Assembly (NCBI GenBank): GCA_022984795.1
Contig: JALIHJ010000020.1
Coordinates: 227,982 to 291,981 of the forward strand
Origin: Fabrea salina
Lineage: Eukaryota; Ciliophora; Heterotrichea; Heterotrichida; Fabreidae
DNA: 64,000 bases
Direction of reading: 5' to 3'
The notes below the pieces were generated by a model, which did no database searches, was not told the DNA's origin, and was given only the letters and a program-made list of their open reading frames with translations. This document shows positions 47,831 to 57,580 of this stretch, in pieces; the stretch's first letter is position 1, and the number at the start of each line of letters is the position of its first letter. Both the position numbers and the translations under genes were made by a program.

Positions 47831-50791
47831 TTAAGAATTATTACTTTTCCTGTGAATAATTTCCCAAACCTGGTCTCCCTCCGACTTCTGAGCTTTTTTG
47901 TTTGGGACTTCTGAGGTTTCTTTGGTTCTTTTAGTTGGAATTCTAACTTCCCTGGTTGGTTTTTTCGACTTGTAGTAATTCCAAAAATCTCCAAAGTCAG
48001 CGCAGTCCAAAAACGAATTGTGGAGTTTGCAGTGATTTAAAAGATGATCCCACTCTTCGCTCTTCCGCAAACAATTTGAGTTCCCCAAAATCCACAACCC
48101 AAACTTAGCCCTTGTTATTCCTACGTTCATTCTTCTGAAGTCCGAAAGAAAACCAACTGAGTTCCCTGACCTCACTGTAGAAAAAATAATCAAATCTTTT
48201 TCGCGTCCCTGAAACCCATCCACAGTGTTGACTTCAATGTCTCTCTTCCAGTGAGGAAACTCCGAAAGCAATTCTCGGATGAAATGCACTTGCTTCCGGT
48301 AAGGGGTTATCACTCCTATGCTAAGTCCTTTTCCGTGGAATTCACTTAAACCCGTGTAAAACGCTTTTATAAATCCGGCTTCGTTTCGGTTCCAAATACT
48401 TGTTTCATACTTAGCACGTGCTTCTTTTGAAGACAAAAGGTTTATAAACAACAGGTGGAGTCCATAAATCCACTTCGGAGCTACTTTTGGACGATTATTT
48501 TCTGCGTCCCTCAGTCTGCTTTGATAGAAGTAATTCGAAGGGAATTCCCTGATTTCCTTGACCATCCTGTACTGAATCTCAAGCATGATCTTTTCCGAGC
48601 CTCCGTGGAGTAGCCTTTCGAACAAAGACCGACTGTAAAGCGAAGAAGAAGAGTTCTTGGCAAAAGTTGTGGGAGCCAGTTGGCAGGGGTCTCCCACCAG
48701 AACTACGTGCTTTGCTCCGTACTGAAAAGGAATCAAAGTGCTGGGTTCCACACTCTGACATGCTTCATCTATGATTACAAAGTCAAATTTGTGTTGGAGG
48801 TCCTGGAGTTCTTTAGACCCTGCTCCACTTAGTGTAGCAAACACCACGTCTGCCCTGCTTAGAATTTGTTGTTGATAGTTTTTGCGTTTGTCTTTAGTGG
48901 TCTTTTTCACTTGCACTTCTCTGTAAACTTCAGCGTTCAGGTTCCTGCGTTTTTCTTCAAGTTCTTTAACGGTGTTCAGGTCTCTTTTTTTCCTACTTGC
49001 AACAATAGCTTTGTCTATCTTAGCAACCTGGTTCTTCAGTTCATTTATTTTTGCAGAAGTGTCAATCATTCCTTCTTCTCTTAACTTCTTAGCTACTTGG
49101 CTACCTAGTGATATTCTCTTCACAGCTTCTGGGGGCTCTCTTAAGTCGTTAGGGTTGTTTTGTCTCAGTTCTAGGTGGTCTAAGTTCCAGTTGCCCGGCC
49201 TTACCATCAGCAAGTCTTTTCTTATAGAACCGTTGTTTGCAAAAAGGCCCTTTGTAATGGCCCTGTGGGCTATTTCATCAACAGCAGCATTGCTAGGAGC
49301 ACAAACAAGGACTCTTGGAATAGGACTTGTTATTCCTTTGCCCACTAAAAAGGCTGAAAGTATCCCCAGAACAGTGTGGGTTTTGCCTGTGCCTGGAGGA
49401 CCCTGTAGTAAAGTGACTCCACTTAGTTTGCTGCTTACTTTTCTAATAGCGTCGTTTTGTGACTCATTGTACAGAAAATTGATTTTTTTGTAGAACTCAG
49501 CAGGAACAGTCGTTTCTTGTTCCTGAACTTTGTTGCTGGGGTCCAAAATAAAATCTCCCAGCTCCAAAAACTCTGCCTGCTTGATCATTTTAAACTCCCT
49601 CAATAGAGTATTTAGAGTCGTTACAAACACTACATAACAAACCATTCCGTGTTCAAACTTCACACCTGCAGTTTCGCTAACTTTAACAAAGTGACCTGAA
49701 CTAAGGTTTTCTCTTCCGTAAATTCCAAGACAATAAGGAACTTTTGGCTGGGACCACTCTGCAAAGTTAGGTTCCGGAGCTGAGTCTCCATAGCCCACTA
49801 TCAGAATAAGGTCTTCTTGCCTGATTGACTCAAAGAAAGAAACCTTTCCTGTGTGTTCTTTCCCAGGCGTCAGATAAGAGACCCCCCCTGAAGTCTTTTC
49901 TAAGTTAAACTCTATGACGCTGTACTTAGACATGTCATTCCTCTGCAAGCAACTACTGACTTCTCCCTTCACCTCCTCAAAAAAGGCAGGCATGAAAGTT
50001 TTAAGGTACATTCCTCCGTCTTCAAAGGTGGTTGGAATTGAGGCAATGCTTGACTCTTTTATGTTGAAAACGTCTATGCCCAAAATTTTTCTGTAGAACT
50101 CTGAGTGGTCGTTTCTAGAGTTGAACCTCATTTTTCTGTCTATTTCTTTTTGTTGTTGTTCTGTCATGGAGCTATCTGTTCCCAGTAGCTTCATATTTTC
50201 CTTGTACTGCCTTTCTGCTTCTTCTCTGAGTTGGGCGTTCCTCTGGGCTTCTTCTTCTCTTTTCCTGATGAGTCTTTTTTCGTTTTCAAGGAACTTGTTC
50301 AGGCTAAACATCTTTGTTTTGTTGGGCACTTCATTCTTTTTGGGAACTTTGGGCAGTTCTTCAGTTTTCTTCTCTTTGGGGTTGAGAGCACTGTCCCTCC
50401 ATGCTATTAACTTGTTGAGGGAAGCAATTTCTTCTTCCTTTTTGGCCTTTTGTGGGAACCTAGCAAAGCTCCTAGGCAGCTTTCTTTCGTTTTTGGAGTT
50501 GGCTTCCATCAAGTCTTCTAGTCTGCTTTTTACAGGTTTGAGTTCTTTGTGGTTCCAATTATTTTTGGTTTCCTTGCTCAAGAATTCATCCAAGTTAATT
50601 AGACTCTTTCCTCCGGAGTACCTGCTTTTCAGTGCCTCGCTAACCTTAACCTGGGAAGGTGTTTTTGACAAGTTGGGTCTAGAAATCACTTTGGACTCTG
50701 ACTTCAAAGTTTGCAGCAAAGCAGGTTTTGCCAACTTAGAATTTTTCTGGTGTCTTTTCTTTGTAAGGTCAACTAAATCCCGGTCTTTCAT
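47831..50791 (-). CDS. Sen1/senataxin-type superfamily 1 RNA/DNA helicase
   Basis: The 986-residue protein has a basic, helical N-terminal third and a UPF1-like SF1B helicase domain from ~residue 435: GPPGTGKTHTVLGI (Walker A, ~465), CAPSNAAVDEI, FVIIDEACQSVEPSTL (DEAx box), VLVGDPCQLAPT, QYRM, and C-terminal motifs ITPYRKQ, VNTVDGFQGREKD and RRMNVGITRAK. The DEACQ box and overall order match Sen1/SETX, which unwinds R-loops and assists transcription termination, more than UPF1, since the CH zinc domain is missing. A UPF1-like or IGHMBP2 identity is less likely. Confidence 0.88.
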   Translation of the reverse strand: MKDRDLVDLTKKRHQKNSKLAKPALLQTLKSESKVISRPNLSKTPSQVKVSEALKSRYSGGKSLINLDEFLSKETKNNWNHKELKPVKSRLEDLMEANSKNERKLPRSFARFPQKAKKEEEIASLNKLIAWRDSALNPKEKKTEELPKVPKKNEVPNKTKMFSLNKFLENEKRLIRKREEEAQRNAQLREEAERQYKENMKLLGTDSSMTEQQQKEIDRKMRFNSRNDHSEFYRKILGIDVFNIKESSIASIPTTFEDGGMYLKTFMPAFFEEVKGEVSSCLQRNDMSKYSVIEFNLEKTSGGVSYLTPGKEHTGKVSFFESIRQEDLILIVGYGDSAPEPNFAEWSQPKVPYCLGIYGRENLSSGHFVKVSETAGVKFEHGMVCYVVFVTTLNTLLREFKMIKQAEFLELGDFILDPSNKVQEQETTVPAEFYKKINFLYNESQNDAIRKVSSKLSGVTLLQGPPGTGKTHTVLGILSAFLVGKGITSPIPRVLVCAPSNAAVDEIAHRAITKGLFANNGSIRKDLLMVRPGNWNLDHLELRQNNPNDLREPPEAVKRISLGSQVAKKLREEGMIDTSAKINELKNQVAKIDKAIVASRKKRDLNTVKELEEKRRNLNAEVYREVQVKKTTKDKRKNYQQQILSRADVVFATLSGAGSKELQDLQHKFDFVIIDEACQSVEPSTLIPFQYGAKHVVLVGDPCQLAPTTFAKNSSSSLYSRSLFERLLHGGSEKIMLEIQYRMVKEIREFPSNYFYQSRLRDAENNRPKVAPKWIYGLHLLFINLLSSKEARAKYETSIWNRNEAGFIKAFYTGLSEFHGKGLSIGVITPYRKQVHFIRELLSEFPHWKRDIEVNTVDGFQGREKDLIIFSTVRSGNSVGFLSDFRRMNVGITRAKFGLWILGNSNCLRKSEEWDHLLNHCKLHNSFLDCADFGDFWNYYKSKKPTREVRIPTKRTKETSEVPNKKAQKSEGDQVWEIIHRKSNNS

Positions 50792-50820
50792 ATTTTTGTA
50801 GCCCCCAAAGTCTCATTATT

Positions 50821-52146
50821 ATGGAAAGTGTGTTGGTCAAAACCCAATCCTTCCAAGTAATTTGTTTAAGATCGATACTTCACAAAGGCTCTGAGTACTT
50901 CAAAGTGCTTTTCGAAGGCAACTTTGCAGACTCCAACTCCCAAGTACTTACCTTGCCTGAAAGCTTCAAAGGAGAGTGGTTTTTAATTTTGTATCAAATC
51001 ATGTCTGGACAAGCACTACTCCCCCTTCCTCCAGAACTAGCACTCCAGGTTCTGGAACTTGCGCAGTTTTTGCAAGTTTCAAACCAAGTTATGAACCAAC
51101 TTTTGAAGCAAGTCCAACTCACTAAAGACAACTGTCTGTTTTGGTTAGAAATGTGTATCAACCGAGAACTCCCTAGTAACTTCTTTTCAAAAGTACTACA
51201 AGAATGCAAAGCCAACTGCAAGTCATTACTCAACCAGAACCTAACTAACATCCACTCCAAAGTCCTAATGCTCATCTTCGACTCCCAAGAAGTGCTTGAA
51301 TTCAGTTTTTCTTACACTAAAAAACTAGTGAGCACCCTTATGAATTCCTTAGGCACCCAAAGTCCCCTGAGTTTACTTAAAAGTGTCAGAGAGTTCTGTG
51401 AAGAAACTACTTTGCAAACAATACACAACGTAAGTCCTGACTTCCAGTGGAGTTTGGGGACTCTTAACTTCAGTGGTGCTTTCCGAGGCTTCATAAAGTC
51501 CCACAAAGACTGGTGCATAAAAACTAAACTAATGCCTGGCAACAACATTGGAATATTCACAACACAACTCAACAGGTCCTTTTGCAGGAGTTCTTTTAAA
51601 ACCATACAGTACTACTTCAAACTCCAAACCTCTAAAGGGGCAATCACTAAAAGCACTTTAATAGGCTACCCTAAAGAGTTTAACTTTTACTACGGACCAG
51701 CTAACTTTTGTTCCTTTTCAGACTTAGGACCAGCAAGTGTTTTGCAAGTTTGGATTGTAGAGCACCCACTGCACTCAGTTGTCCTCAGTTACGTTTCACA
51801 GGTAGTTTCTGAACTCTCTATTTCAGAAAAAGACATTCTGGACTTAAGCAGCAAGGACCTTTTCAGCTTAATTGAGTACGAAGAGTCTCGGAAGCAGAAG
51901 TACGATGAAATTTGCTACATCTTAAGTAGGTACTTAAGCTACCACCACGGCGAAGAAGCTAAAGCTTTGGCTAAACTAGTAAGTTTGTACTTCGTAAGTA
52001 CTGAAACCCTTAAAGCAATTTCAAACTTGAGTTGGTTTGACTCCTTGCCAAGTGTTTTCACTAAAAAGGTCTCTGAAGAACTAGAGTACAGACAAAACAG
52101 TCTCCGAACTTCCAAGTTACTTTCTGCCAACAGAGTTTTTTTCTAA
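50821..52146 (+). CDS. BTB/POZ-like protein
   Basis: The 441-residue protein starts with a POZ-type fold: RSILHKGSEYFKVLFEGNF, VLTLPESFKGEWFLILYQIM, and LALQVLELAQFLQVSNQVMNQL, then a helical BACK-like segment to ~200. The middle (~215-325) is rich in aromatic residues. No kelch, MATH or zinc-finger part is seen. BTB proteins often recruit substrates to cullin-3 ligases. The BTB call is moderately firm; the rest is unknown. It is 29 bases from the divergent helicase start. Confidence 0.65.
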   Translation: MESVLVKTQSFQVICLRSILHKGSEYFKVLFEGNFADSNSQVLTLPESFKGEWFLILYQIMSGQALLPLPPELALQVLELAQFLQVSNQVMNQLLKQVQLTKDNCLFWLEMCINRELPSNFFSKVLQECKANCKSLLNQNLTNIHSKVLMLIFDSQEVLEFSFSYTKKLVSTLMNSLGTQSPLSLLKSVREFCEETTLQTIHNVSPDFQWSLGTLNFSGAFRGFIKSHKDWCIKTKLMPGNNIGIFTTQLNRSFCRSSFKTIQYYFKLQTSKGAITKSTLIGYPKEFNFYYGPANFCSFSDLGPASVLQVWIVEHPLHSVVLSYVSQVVSELSISEKDILDLSSKDLFSLIEYEESRKQKYDEICYILSRYLSYHHGEEAKALAKLVSLYFVSTETLKAISNLSWFDSLPSVFTKKVSEELEYRQNSLRTSKLLSANRVFF

Positions 52147-52157
52147 TAGATTTAAAT

Positions 52158-52430
52158 ATGAAAGTGCACATAGACAAGTGGGTAAGTGTTGCTAGGTGGG
52201 CTTGGGACGTGCCAGACCCTCAGTGTGTAATATGCTTGCTACCTTTTGAGTCTCCTTGTCCTAGTTGCAAAAACCCAGGGGATGACTGTACCCCTGTGGT
52301 AAGTGAGTGTTCTCACTACTTCCATCTCCACTGCATCAGTCGGTGGACTTCAAGTGGAAACGAAAAGTGCCCTTGTTGCAGAGCCCAATTCCGAATTAGC
52401 AACCAAGACTTCAGACCAGCCCGGACATAG
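52158..52430 (+). CDS. ANAPC11: APC11, RING subunit of the anaphase-promoting complex
   Basis: The 90-residue protein closely follows APC11: MKVHIDKWVSVARWAWDVPD, CVICLLPFESPCPSCKNPGDDC, then CSHYFHLHCISRWTSS and CPCCRAQF. The extra Cys pair between the first RING ligands (CPSC) and GDDC are APC11 signatures separating it from RBX1. With the cullin-like APC2 it recruits E2 enzymes for cyclin and securin ubiquitination. It begins 11 bases after the BTB gene stop. Confidence 0.95.
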   Translation: MKVHIDKWVSVARWAWDVPDPQCVICLLPFESPCPSCKNPGDDCTPVVSECSHYFHLHCISRWTSSGNEKCPCCRAQFRISNQDFRPART

Positions 52431-52441
52431 ATTAACATTAC

Positions 52442-52948
52442 TTATTTTTGGTTTTCCACTGCTTCTTTGAGCTGTTTGTAGAGCGTTGCTGTTTTTTCAT
52501 CAGAACTGTAGTTCACTACAAAGTCCAAAACATCCTCAAAACTGAAGTCCACTGACTCATCTAAGCAGTACTCCTGCAGGGGTTCAAATTCCTTATAGTC
52601 AGGCAAGTTGTTGATTATTTTACTTGGTCCTAACTGGACAAGCTGTCTTTCGCCATGGAGTTCCAGTGTCATAGTCATTTCCCTTGCTTCAGAGTCAACT
52701 AGTAGGGCCCTAACGAGGCACTCATTTACCTCTAACACACCAGAGGAAACTGCTTTACTCAACTCAATCTTGGTCAATCGGTACCCAAAGTAGTTTTTCT
52801 TTAAGTCCTTAATTGTTCTCGATTTTGGGTAGTTTTTAGAATACAGCAACACAACTAGGTATCCAAACTTTATGATGTAAGGCGAAGGCAAGTTCACTGG
52901 GGGTTTCTCGCGGTCACCCCCTGTGCAATTAAACATACATGCGCCCAT
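52442..52948 (-). CDS. Putatively N-acylated protein of unknown function
   Basis: The 168-residue product begins MGACMFNCTGG. Gly2 and the following cysteines suggest myristoylation plus palmitoylation, so it may be membrane-attached. The body looks globular, mixed alpha/beta, with an acidic C-terminal helix (~125-165). I recognise no domain. Its stop lies 11 bases from that of APC11 (convergent). Confidence 0.65.
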   Translation of the reverse strand: MGACMFNCTGGDREKPPVNLPSPYIIKFGYLVVLLYSKNYPKSRTIKDLKKNYFGYRLTKIELSKAVSSGVLEVNECLVRALLVDSEAREMTMTLELHGERQLVQLGPSKIINNLPDYKEFEPLQEYCLDESVDFSFEDVLDFVVNYSSDEKTATLYKQLKEAVENQK

Positions 52949-52960
52949 ATTACTGACTAA

Positions 52961-53851
52961 TTAGTTATTTCCTAAGCATGCTAAAGTGATTCGATTCAAA
53001 ACAATATGGAACTGGTAAGGAAGACTTTCAAACATAAACCCAAGCAGTTTGTGCTTCCAGTGGCCATAATTTACTCCAGAGTGTAGTGAATTCAACAAGC
53101 TAGAAGCATAAGTGTCAGGCAAAACACTCAAAGGAATTCCTGAGGTAGATCCCTGCTGTGCTCCGGAAGTTAAAACTAGCCCAGGTTCTACAGTGGCAAC
53201 ATCCAAGTACCTTTTATTTTCCACTCTTAGTCCTTCACTGAGTACTCTGTTGTACCGCTTGGTGGCAGAGTACACACTTGAAGTGGGGAAGTAAGTAGCC
53301 TCCACTGTAGAAGACATGTTGATGATTAAGGACCTTTGGTTTGTTTCGGAATACCTTCTTTCAAAAAAAGGCAAAAGTTCACGCGTAAGCATAGTCATTG
53401 GGTATGTGTTAACTCCTATCATGTCCTCTACTTCTTCGTAACTTAAGTCAAGAATGTTCTTCATGGTCGCAATGCCTACATTGTTCACCAAAATAGATAT
53501 TTTGTGCTTGTCAGTGATTTCTGCAAGTTGCCTGTCTACTTCTCTGTGGAAGAACTTAAAGTCTACTGCCTGGAACTCTATACTTGAGTTGTTAGTTAAC
53601 AGAGTCAGTTCTTGCTTGGTTTTTTGGAGTTTCTCCGGGTTCCTCGAAATCAGCAAAAGTTTAAACCCTCTCTTTGCAAACTCCAAAGCTATAGACTTCC
53701 CAATGCCGTCAGTCGCCCCTGTAATGCAAACTACTCCGTACCTGTAGTTGTCTAAGTTAATTCTGCAGCACACTCTTTTATATACCCAAGCAGCAACTAA
53801 GTAAACAACCCTAAGTCCCCCCAGCACTGCAAGCAGTAACCAAATTCCCAT
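52961..53851 (-). CDS. Short-chain dehydrogenase, 3-ketoacyl-CoA reductase-like
   Basis: The 296-residue protein starts with a hydrophobic N-terminal segment (GIWLLLAVLGGLRVVYLVAAW), a likely ER anchor, followed by a classical SDR: ITGATDGIGKSIALEFAKRG for NADP(H) binding, NNVGIAT, and the catalytic SSVYSATKRY with Ser, Tyr and Lys. The anchor plus the TDGIGK motif match HSD17B12/Ifa38 3-ketoacyl-CoA reductases of fatty-acid elongation or related hydroxysteroid dehydrogenases. The ATG at 53851 is used; upstream codons start only with TTG and overlap the divergent COMMD gene. Confidence 0.85.
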   Translation of the reverse strand: MGIWLLLAVLGGLRVVYLVAAWVYKRVCCRINLDNYRYGVVCITGATDGIGKSIALEFAKRGFKLLLISRNPEKLQKTKQELTLLTNNSSIEFQAVDFKFFHREVDRQLAEITDKHKISILVNNVGIATMKNILDLSYEEVEDMIGVNTYPMTMLTRELLPFFERRYSETNQRSLIINMSSTVEATYFPTSSVYSATKRYNRVLSEGLRVENKRYLDVATVEPGLVLTSGAQQGSTSGIPLSVLPDTYASSLLNSLHSGVNYGHWKHKLLGFMFESLPYQFHIVLNRITLACLGNN

Positions 53852-53871
53852 ATTAGAACTCTGTTGAAAAA

Positions 53872-54441
53872 ATGTCAATAAAACTAACTTCAAAACTCAG
53901 AGAAGCCACTCAAATTATCAACAACTTAGATCCCGAAAAGTTCGAGCTCTTTTTAGACAGAGTTCTGACGGGACTGAAGTCCCCCAAAAAAAGAATAGTT
54001 TCTGAAAAAGAACTTGAAAAACTTCAGTCAATCTTTAACTTGTCCCCAATTGAAGCCCAAACCTTAGTTAAGGCCTGTGCTTTCTTTTTTGAACAGTTTG
54101 CACTTCTGAAAACCAAGTCTGTAGAAGAAGAAATGACTGCCCTCGAAGTCCAAGAACCCCACTCCAAAGCCTTTGCAAGGACCTGGGAAGAAGGAGGCAG
54201 TGAGTTCGTAATGCACTTAAAAGACAAACTCGTCAGTGTTCCAGTGATGCTCGACACCTTTGAGTGGAAATCCCAAATTCCTTTAGGTTCAAGCAAACTA
54301 AGTGACCCCTTGCCCCAAGCAACTTTGAACCTTAAACTCAGTGACGAAACAACTCACCAAGTCCAGTTTACCAGAGAAGAAATCCACAAGTTCTACATGA
54401 ACCTTGAACTGATCCAGTCCCAACTAGACAACCTAAGTTAG
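53872..54441 (+). CDS. COMMD10: COMMD10-like protein
   Basis: The 189-residue protein has an N-terminal helical HN domain (AIQIINNLD-like start, KELEKLQSIFNLSPIEAQTLVKACAF) and a C-terminal COMM domain (LDTFEWKSQIPL ... ATLNLKLSD ... FTREEIHKFYMNLELIQSQLDNL). EIHKFYMNLE.IQ.QLD and the FARTWEEGG segment match COMMD10 best. COMMD proteins form the ten-member Commander assembly in endosomal recycling. The start is 20 bases from the divergent SDR start. Confidence 0.87.
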   Translation: MSIKLTSKLREATQIINNLDPEKFELFLDRVLTGLKSPKKRIVSEKELEKLQSIFNLSPIEAQTLVKACAFFFEQFALLKTKSVEEEMTALEVQEPHSKAFARTWEEGGSEFVMHLKDKLVSVPVMLDTFEWKSQIPLGSSKLSDPLPQATLNLKLSDETTHQVQFTREEIHKFYMNLELIQSQLDNLS

Positions 54442-54449
54442 TTATTAAT

Positions 54450-55133
54450 TCACACTTCAAACAAAAAGTCAAAGTTTTCTTCCTCTGCAGAGCGGCTTTC
54501 AGCAAACCCAAACGACTCAAGAAAGTCGTCTAGGTTCTGGATGTTTTTGGACCTTTTCACCGGCAGGTCTACTGTGTGCAGGTTCTCATAGATAAACAGA
54601 AAAAGAAACTTTTCCATCTTTTTGAGTTGGGTGCAGTTGTTCATGAGCTCGTTCAAAAGCAAGTTGTTTTGGTGCGCCAAAGCGCCTACTTTTTCTTCCA
54701 GAACTTTGATGTGGTCCTCACAGGCCACTCCATGTCGGTATAGTACATAGATTCTGTATAAGTAAGGAGTCAATTCTGGCCTCATAGAAGCTGTTTTGGG
54801 CAGTATTGACCAATTTTTTTCAGAAGTCTTTCTGTGGATTTGCTTGTGCAATTCAGGTCTGTCCTTGAGAAAACAAGGGTGTTTAAAAACAGTAAGGTCC
54901 CTAGACTCAACACTTTTCTTGAAGTCGTACATGTTCAATTGTCTGACAAAGCTAGAATAGTTCTTGTGTTTAAAGTACAAAGGCAAAATCTGCTGCGTAA
55001 AGAGGCCCGGGTTCTTTATCACAAATCCTTTTCCGTCTTTAGTCCAGGAAACTATTTCCTCGAACTTCTCTTCTTCAAGTATCTGGGTGATTTTGTCCAT
55101 GAAACTCGGGGCATTCTTGTCTGAATCTTTCAT
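54450..55133 (-). CDS. Heat-shock-factor-type DNA-binding protein
   Basis: The 227-residue protein has an HSF winged-helix domain at residues ~8-105: APSFMDKITQILEEEKFEEIVSW, KGFVIKNPGLFTQQILPLYF, and KHKNYSSFVRQLNMYDFKK, which is the recognition helix. A leucine-rich coiled coil (~142-180) could serve oligomerisation. It is short compared with animal HSF1 and lacks an evident activation domain. It ends in TGA. Confidence 0.92.
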   Translation of the reverse strand: MKDSDKNAPSFMDKITQILEEEKFEEIVSWTKDGKGFVIKNPGLFTQQILPLYFKHKNYSSFVRQLNMYDFKKSVESRDLTVFKHPCFLKDRPELHKQIHRKTSEKNWSILPKTASMRPELTPYLYRIYVLYRHGVACEDHIKVLEEKVGALAHQNNLLLNELMNNCTQLKKMEKFLFLFIYENLHTVDLPVKRSKNIQNLDDFLESFGFAESRSAEEENFDFLFEV

Positions 55134-55154
55134 CTTTACTTATCTACTTTCTAA

Positions 55155-55535
55155 TCAAAGATCTAACTTCATGTTTTTAATCGCTTCTTTGGGAATGTAC
55201 ATGTATGCACCTACCAAAGCACCGACAACCAAAACTACAACTAATAAGTCCACTACTCGGTAGAAGTTCAAAAGGGTGTACTTTTCGGGGTTCTTCACAT
55301 CTTCTAAGTACTGCTTGAATAAGTCCTGTTCGTGAGGAGTCATAGCACTTAAAATCTTTTTTTGTCTCTCACTAAAGCCTCCGTCCTCTTTGACTGGCTT
55401 GATTAGTTTGGCTGGTTTAGTTGGTTTTTCCTGCTGAACTGGAGGACTAGGTTCTGGAGTTTCAGGCACCTCCCTGGTGCTATAGATTATCAAAGGAACT
55501 GATAAGAAAACCCCTGCTACTACAAAGTATTCCAT
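55155..55535 (-). CDS. Two-span membrane protein of unknown function
   Basis: The 126-residue protein has a hydrophobic N-terminal segment (EYFVVAGVFLSVPLIIYS), a Pro/Lys-rich linker, a helical part (~50-80) and a second span (~93-113, VVDLLVVVLVVGALVGAYMY). The second span is Val-rich. No family is recognised. It ends in TGA. Confidence 0.6.
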   Translation of the reverse strand: MEYFVVAGVFLSVPLIIYSTREVPETPEPSPPVQQEKPTKPAKLIKPVKEDGGFSERQKKILSAMTPHEQDLFKQYLEDVKNPEKYTLLNFYRVVDLLVVVLVVGALVGAYMYIPKEAIKNMKLDL

Positions 55536-55546
55536 TTTGCTATTAC

Positions 55547-55897
55547 TTAAACTTTAAAAGTTGGGTTTAAGTTATCAGAAAACGTGAATGGGTGGGATTC
55601 ACCCTGTACAGAGTTTCCAACCTCAACCTTCCTCTTTTCAATCCGTCCCAGTTCATGTCCCTTCAGCAAGTGCACCTTCAGCTCATCTCCCTGTACTTTG
55701 TTTCTCCTAACTATTTTGATGACCAATAAAACAACTAGTAGAATCACTACCAAAACCCCAAGTACTAAAACCACTATCCAAAACACTCCCAAAGAACTCT
55801 CGTTTTGAGTTTTGTTGTCGGGATTCAGTTCTTCAGTTGTTTCTTTGGCGAGCACTGAGCTAAGTAGCAGCATTAAGCTAGTTAGTTGCTTCTTCAT
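55547..55897 (-). CDS. Small type I membrane protein with signal peptide
   Basis: The ATG at 55897 gives 116 residues: a signal peptide (MKKQLTSLMLLLSSVLA), a short Asn/Glu-rich outer part with N-glycosylation sites, one Val/Leu-rich membrane span (FWIVVLVLGVLVVILLVVLL) and a basic cytoplasmic tail. Codons upstream open only with TTG and overlap the next gene. Function is unknown; the layout suggests a single-pass surface or endomembrane protein. Confidence 0.6.
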   Translation of the reverse strand: MKKQLTSLMLLLSSVLAKETTEELNPDNKTQNESSLGVFWIVVLVLGVLVVILLVVLLVIKIVRRNKVQGDELKVHLLKGHELGRIEKRKVEVGNSVQGESHPFTFSDNLNPTFKV

Positions 55898-55907
55898 ATT
55901 GTATGCT

Positions 55908-57569
55908 TTAATTATTAACAAAGTAAAGGACTCCTTGCCTCATCCGCAAAGGAATCTCTGCTGTTTCCAGGAACTTCATGAATCTTTTGTTCTGTGAAGT
56001 TATGTCTTGAATGTTTATGCAGTTGTCTCTGCAAAGTCCCGAAAACAACATTGCACTGTACACATTAAAGCAGTCCGTGGTTAGCAGTACCTTTGAAATT
56101 TCATCAAGTTCTTCTGTCAAAAAGCCCTGAATCTTGCTCCAGTGGTTCTCCTTTTCTATTGCAGCTGTAAAGTTGTTCATGAAGTTTTCAATCCCTGTCT
56201 TCACAGAACTCAAACCCTGAGTTACTTCATAGTGCACACTCACTGAAAACTGCAAAGCATACTTTTGGAAGTCATGCAGCACCTCCAGTCCTTCGTAACA
56301 CTCATCTGAGTTCCCCAAAAAAACCAACAAAACAGTTTCAAACTTTGAAATGCTTACTGAATCTAAAAACTGGTTCGTAAGACTACAACAACTAAGGACT
56401 TCCGCATCCACAAACTGAACTCCTGAATTCCAGCTTAGAATTATGTGCATTCCGTCCAAAAGTCCTGGTTCTAATTCCAGTCCTACAATGTAGTACCCGT
56501 TTGGAGGCACTAGTTGCTCTACTAAGTTAATGCACTCCTTTACTTCGCAGTTGACAAAAATCTTTATGGGGTAGAACTGGATCTGAGTGTTGTGCATTTC
56601 GGAGTTAAACTCCTCAGTGAACAACTCGGTTGCGAACCTTACTTGCTTGGAAACTGGAGTTTTGAGCTTTTCTTGGTGTTTCTTTTCTGGTGTGCAATTC
56701 ATGCTACGCTCCTTGTACCTTAGTTCAAACAGTTGATCTATGGACTCCTTTTGTCGTTTAGTTCCTTTGGCAGGGAGTTTCCTTTGTTTGGAGTTTCTGA
56801 ACTGCTTTATGGACTTCTTTACATTTTTAGTAAAATTCTTTTTAGTGACTTCGTTTTTATTGAAGTTTTTCAGCTCTTTGTCTAACCTAGTGCTTGGAGC
56901 CCTTGGAATTCTTTTACTGGGTGAGTTTAGCAGTTCTTTTTGCTTCCGGGTTAGTTTTACTTCCTTGATTTCCATTCTGGGATTAAACTCCAAGTGCTTC
57001 TCTTTTTTAGTTGGCGGAGTTTTACAAAGCTGGACTTCAACTCTAGGGAGTTCCTTCCTAGGTACTTCTTCTACAGACTCCAATTCTTCTTCTAACTCAA
57101 CCAGTTCTTCGCCTATTTCGAAGTTTTTAGAAACCCTTTTTTCGGAAATTTCCAATGCAAACTTAGGCTTGCTACAGCAACTAGCTTCTATCTTCTGAAG
57201 TTCTTTAAGTCCAAAACTACTGACAAAGTGGTCGTTGTAGGTCAGCAAAATGTCATTCCACTCTTCACTCTTTATATCAAAATTCTGTATTGAAGGCTTT
57301 CTTTTAAGTGGTTTTAGTAAGTCAACTTTTCTTTTTTGCGGAGAGCCACTATACAGTTGAACACTCAAAAAGGCACTCTCAAGACTCTCACAATATAGAG
57401 ATTGAGTGAAAGATATACTTTGTATTGACTTTTTGCTTGCAAACTCAAAATGTTCTTGGCTTTTTTCCAGTTCTAACTTTTTGAAAAGTTTACTTACCAC
57501 AAGTATGTTACTCAGGGGTTCTCTATGGAAATAGCTGCCAGATCCAAAAGCCACCCTAGTATAGCCCAT
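55908..57569 (-). CDS. Large protein of unknown function
   Basis: The 553-residue protein has a Lys-rich, low-complexity middle (~195-290, e.g. KRIPRAPSTRLDKELKNF) and a regular C-terminal domain (~330-553) with alternating hydrophobic strands and helices (YYIVGLELEPGLLDGMHIIL; VLLVFLGNSDECYEGLEVL). I do not recognise the fold. The N-terminal ~100 residues are mixed. It is a real gene by length and by fit with its neighbours. 11 bases separate it from the next gene. Confidence 0.65.
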   Translation of the reverse strand: MGYTRVAFGSGSYFHREPLSNILVVSKLFKKLELEKSQEHFEFASKKSIQSISFTQSLYCESLESAFLSVQLYSGSPQKRKVDLLKPLKRKPSIQNFDIKSEEWNDILLTYNDHFVSSFGLKELQKIEASCCSKPKFALEISEKRVSKNFEIGEELVELEEELESVEEVPRKELPRVEVQLCKTPPTKKEKHLEFNPRMEIKEVKLTRKQKELLNSPSKRIPRAPSTRLDKELKNFNKNEVTKKNFTKNVKKSIKQFRNSKQRKLPAKGTKRQKESIDQLFELRYKERSMNCTPEKKHQEKLKTPVSKQVRFATELFTEEFNSEMHNTQIQFYPIKIFVNCEVKECINLVEQLVPPNGYYIVGLELEPGLLDGMHIILSWNSGVQFVDAEVLSCCSLTNQFLDSVSISKFETVLLVFLGNSDECYEGLEVLHDFQKYALQFSVSVHYEVTQGLSSVKTGIENFMNNFTAAIEKENHWSKIQGFLTEELDEISKVLLTTDCFNVYSAMLFSGLCRDNCINIQDITSQNKRFMKFLETAEIPLRMRQGVLYFVNN

Positions 57570-57580
57570 TTAATTATAAG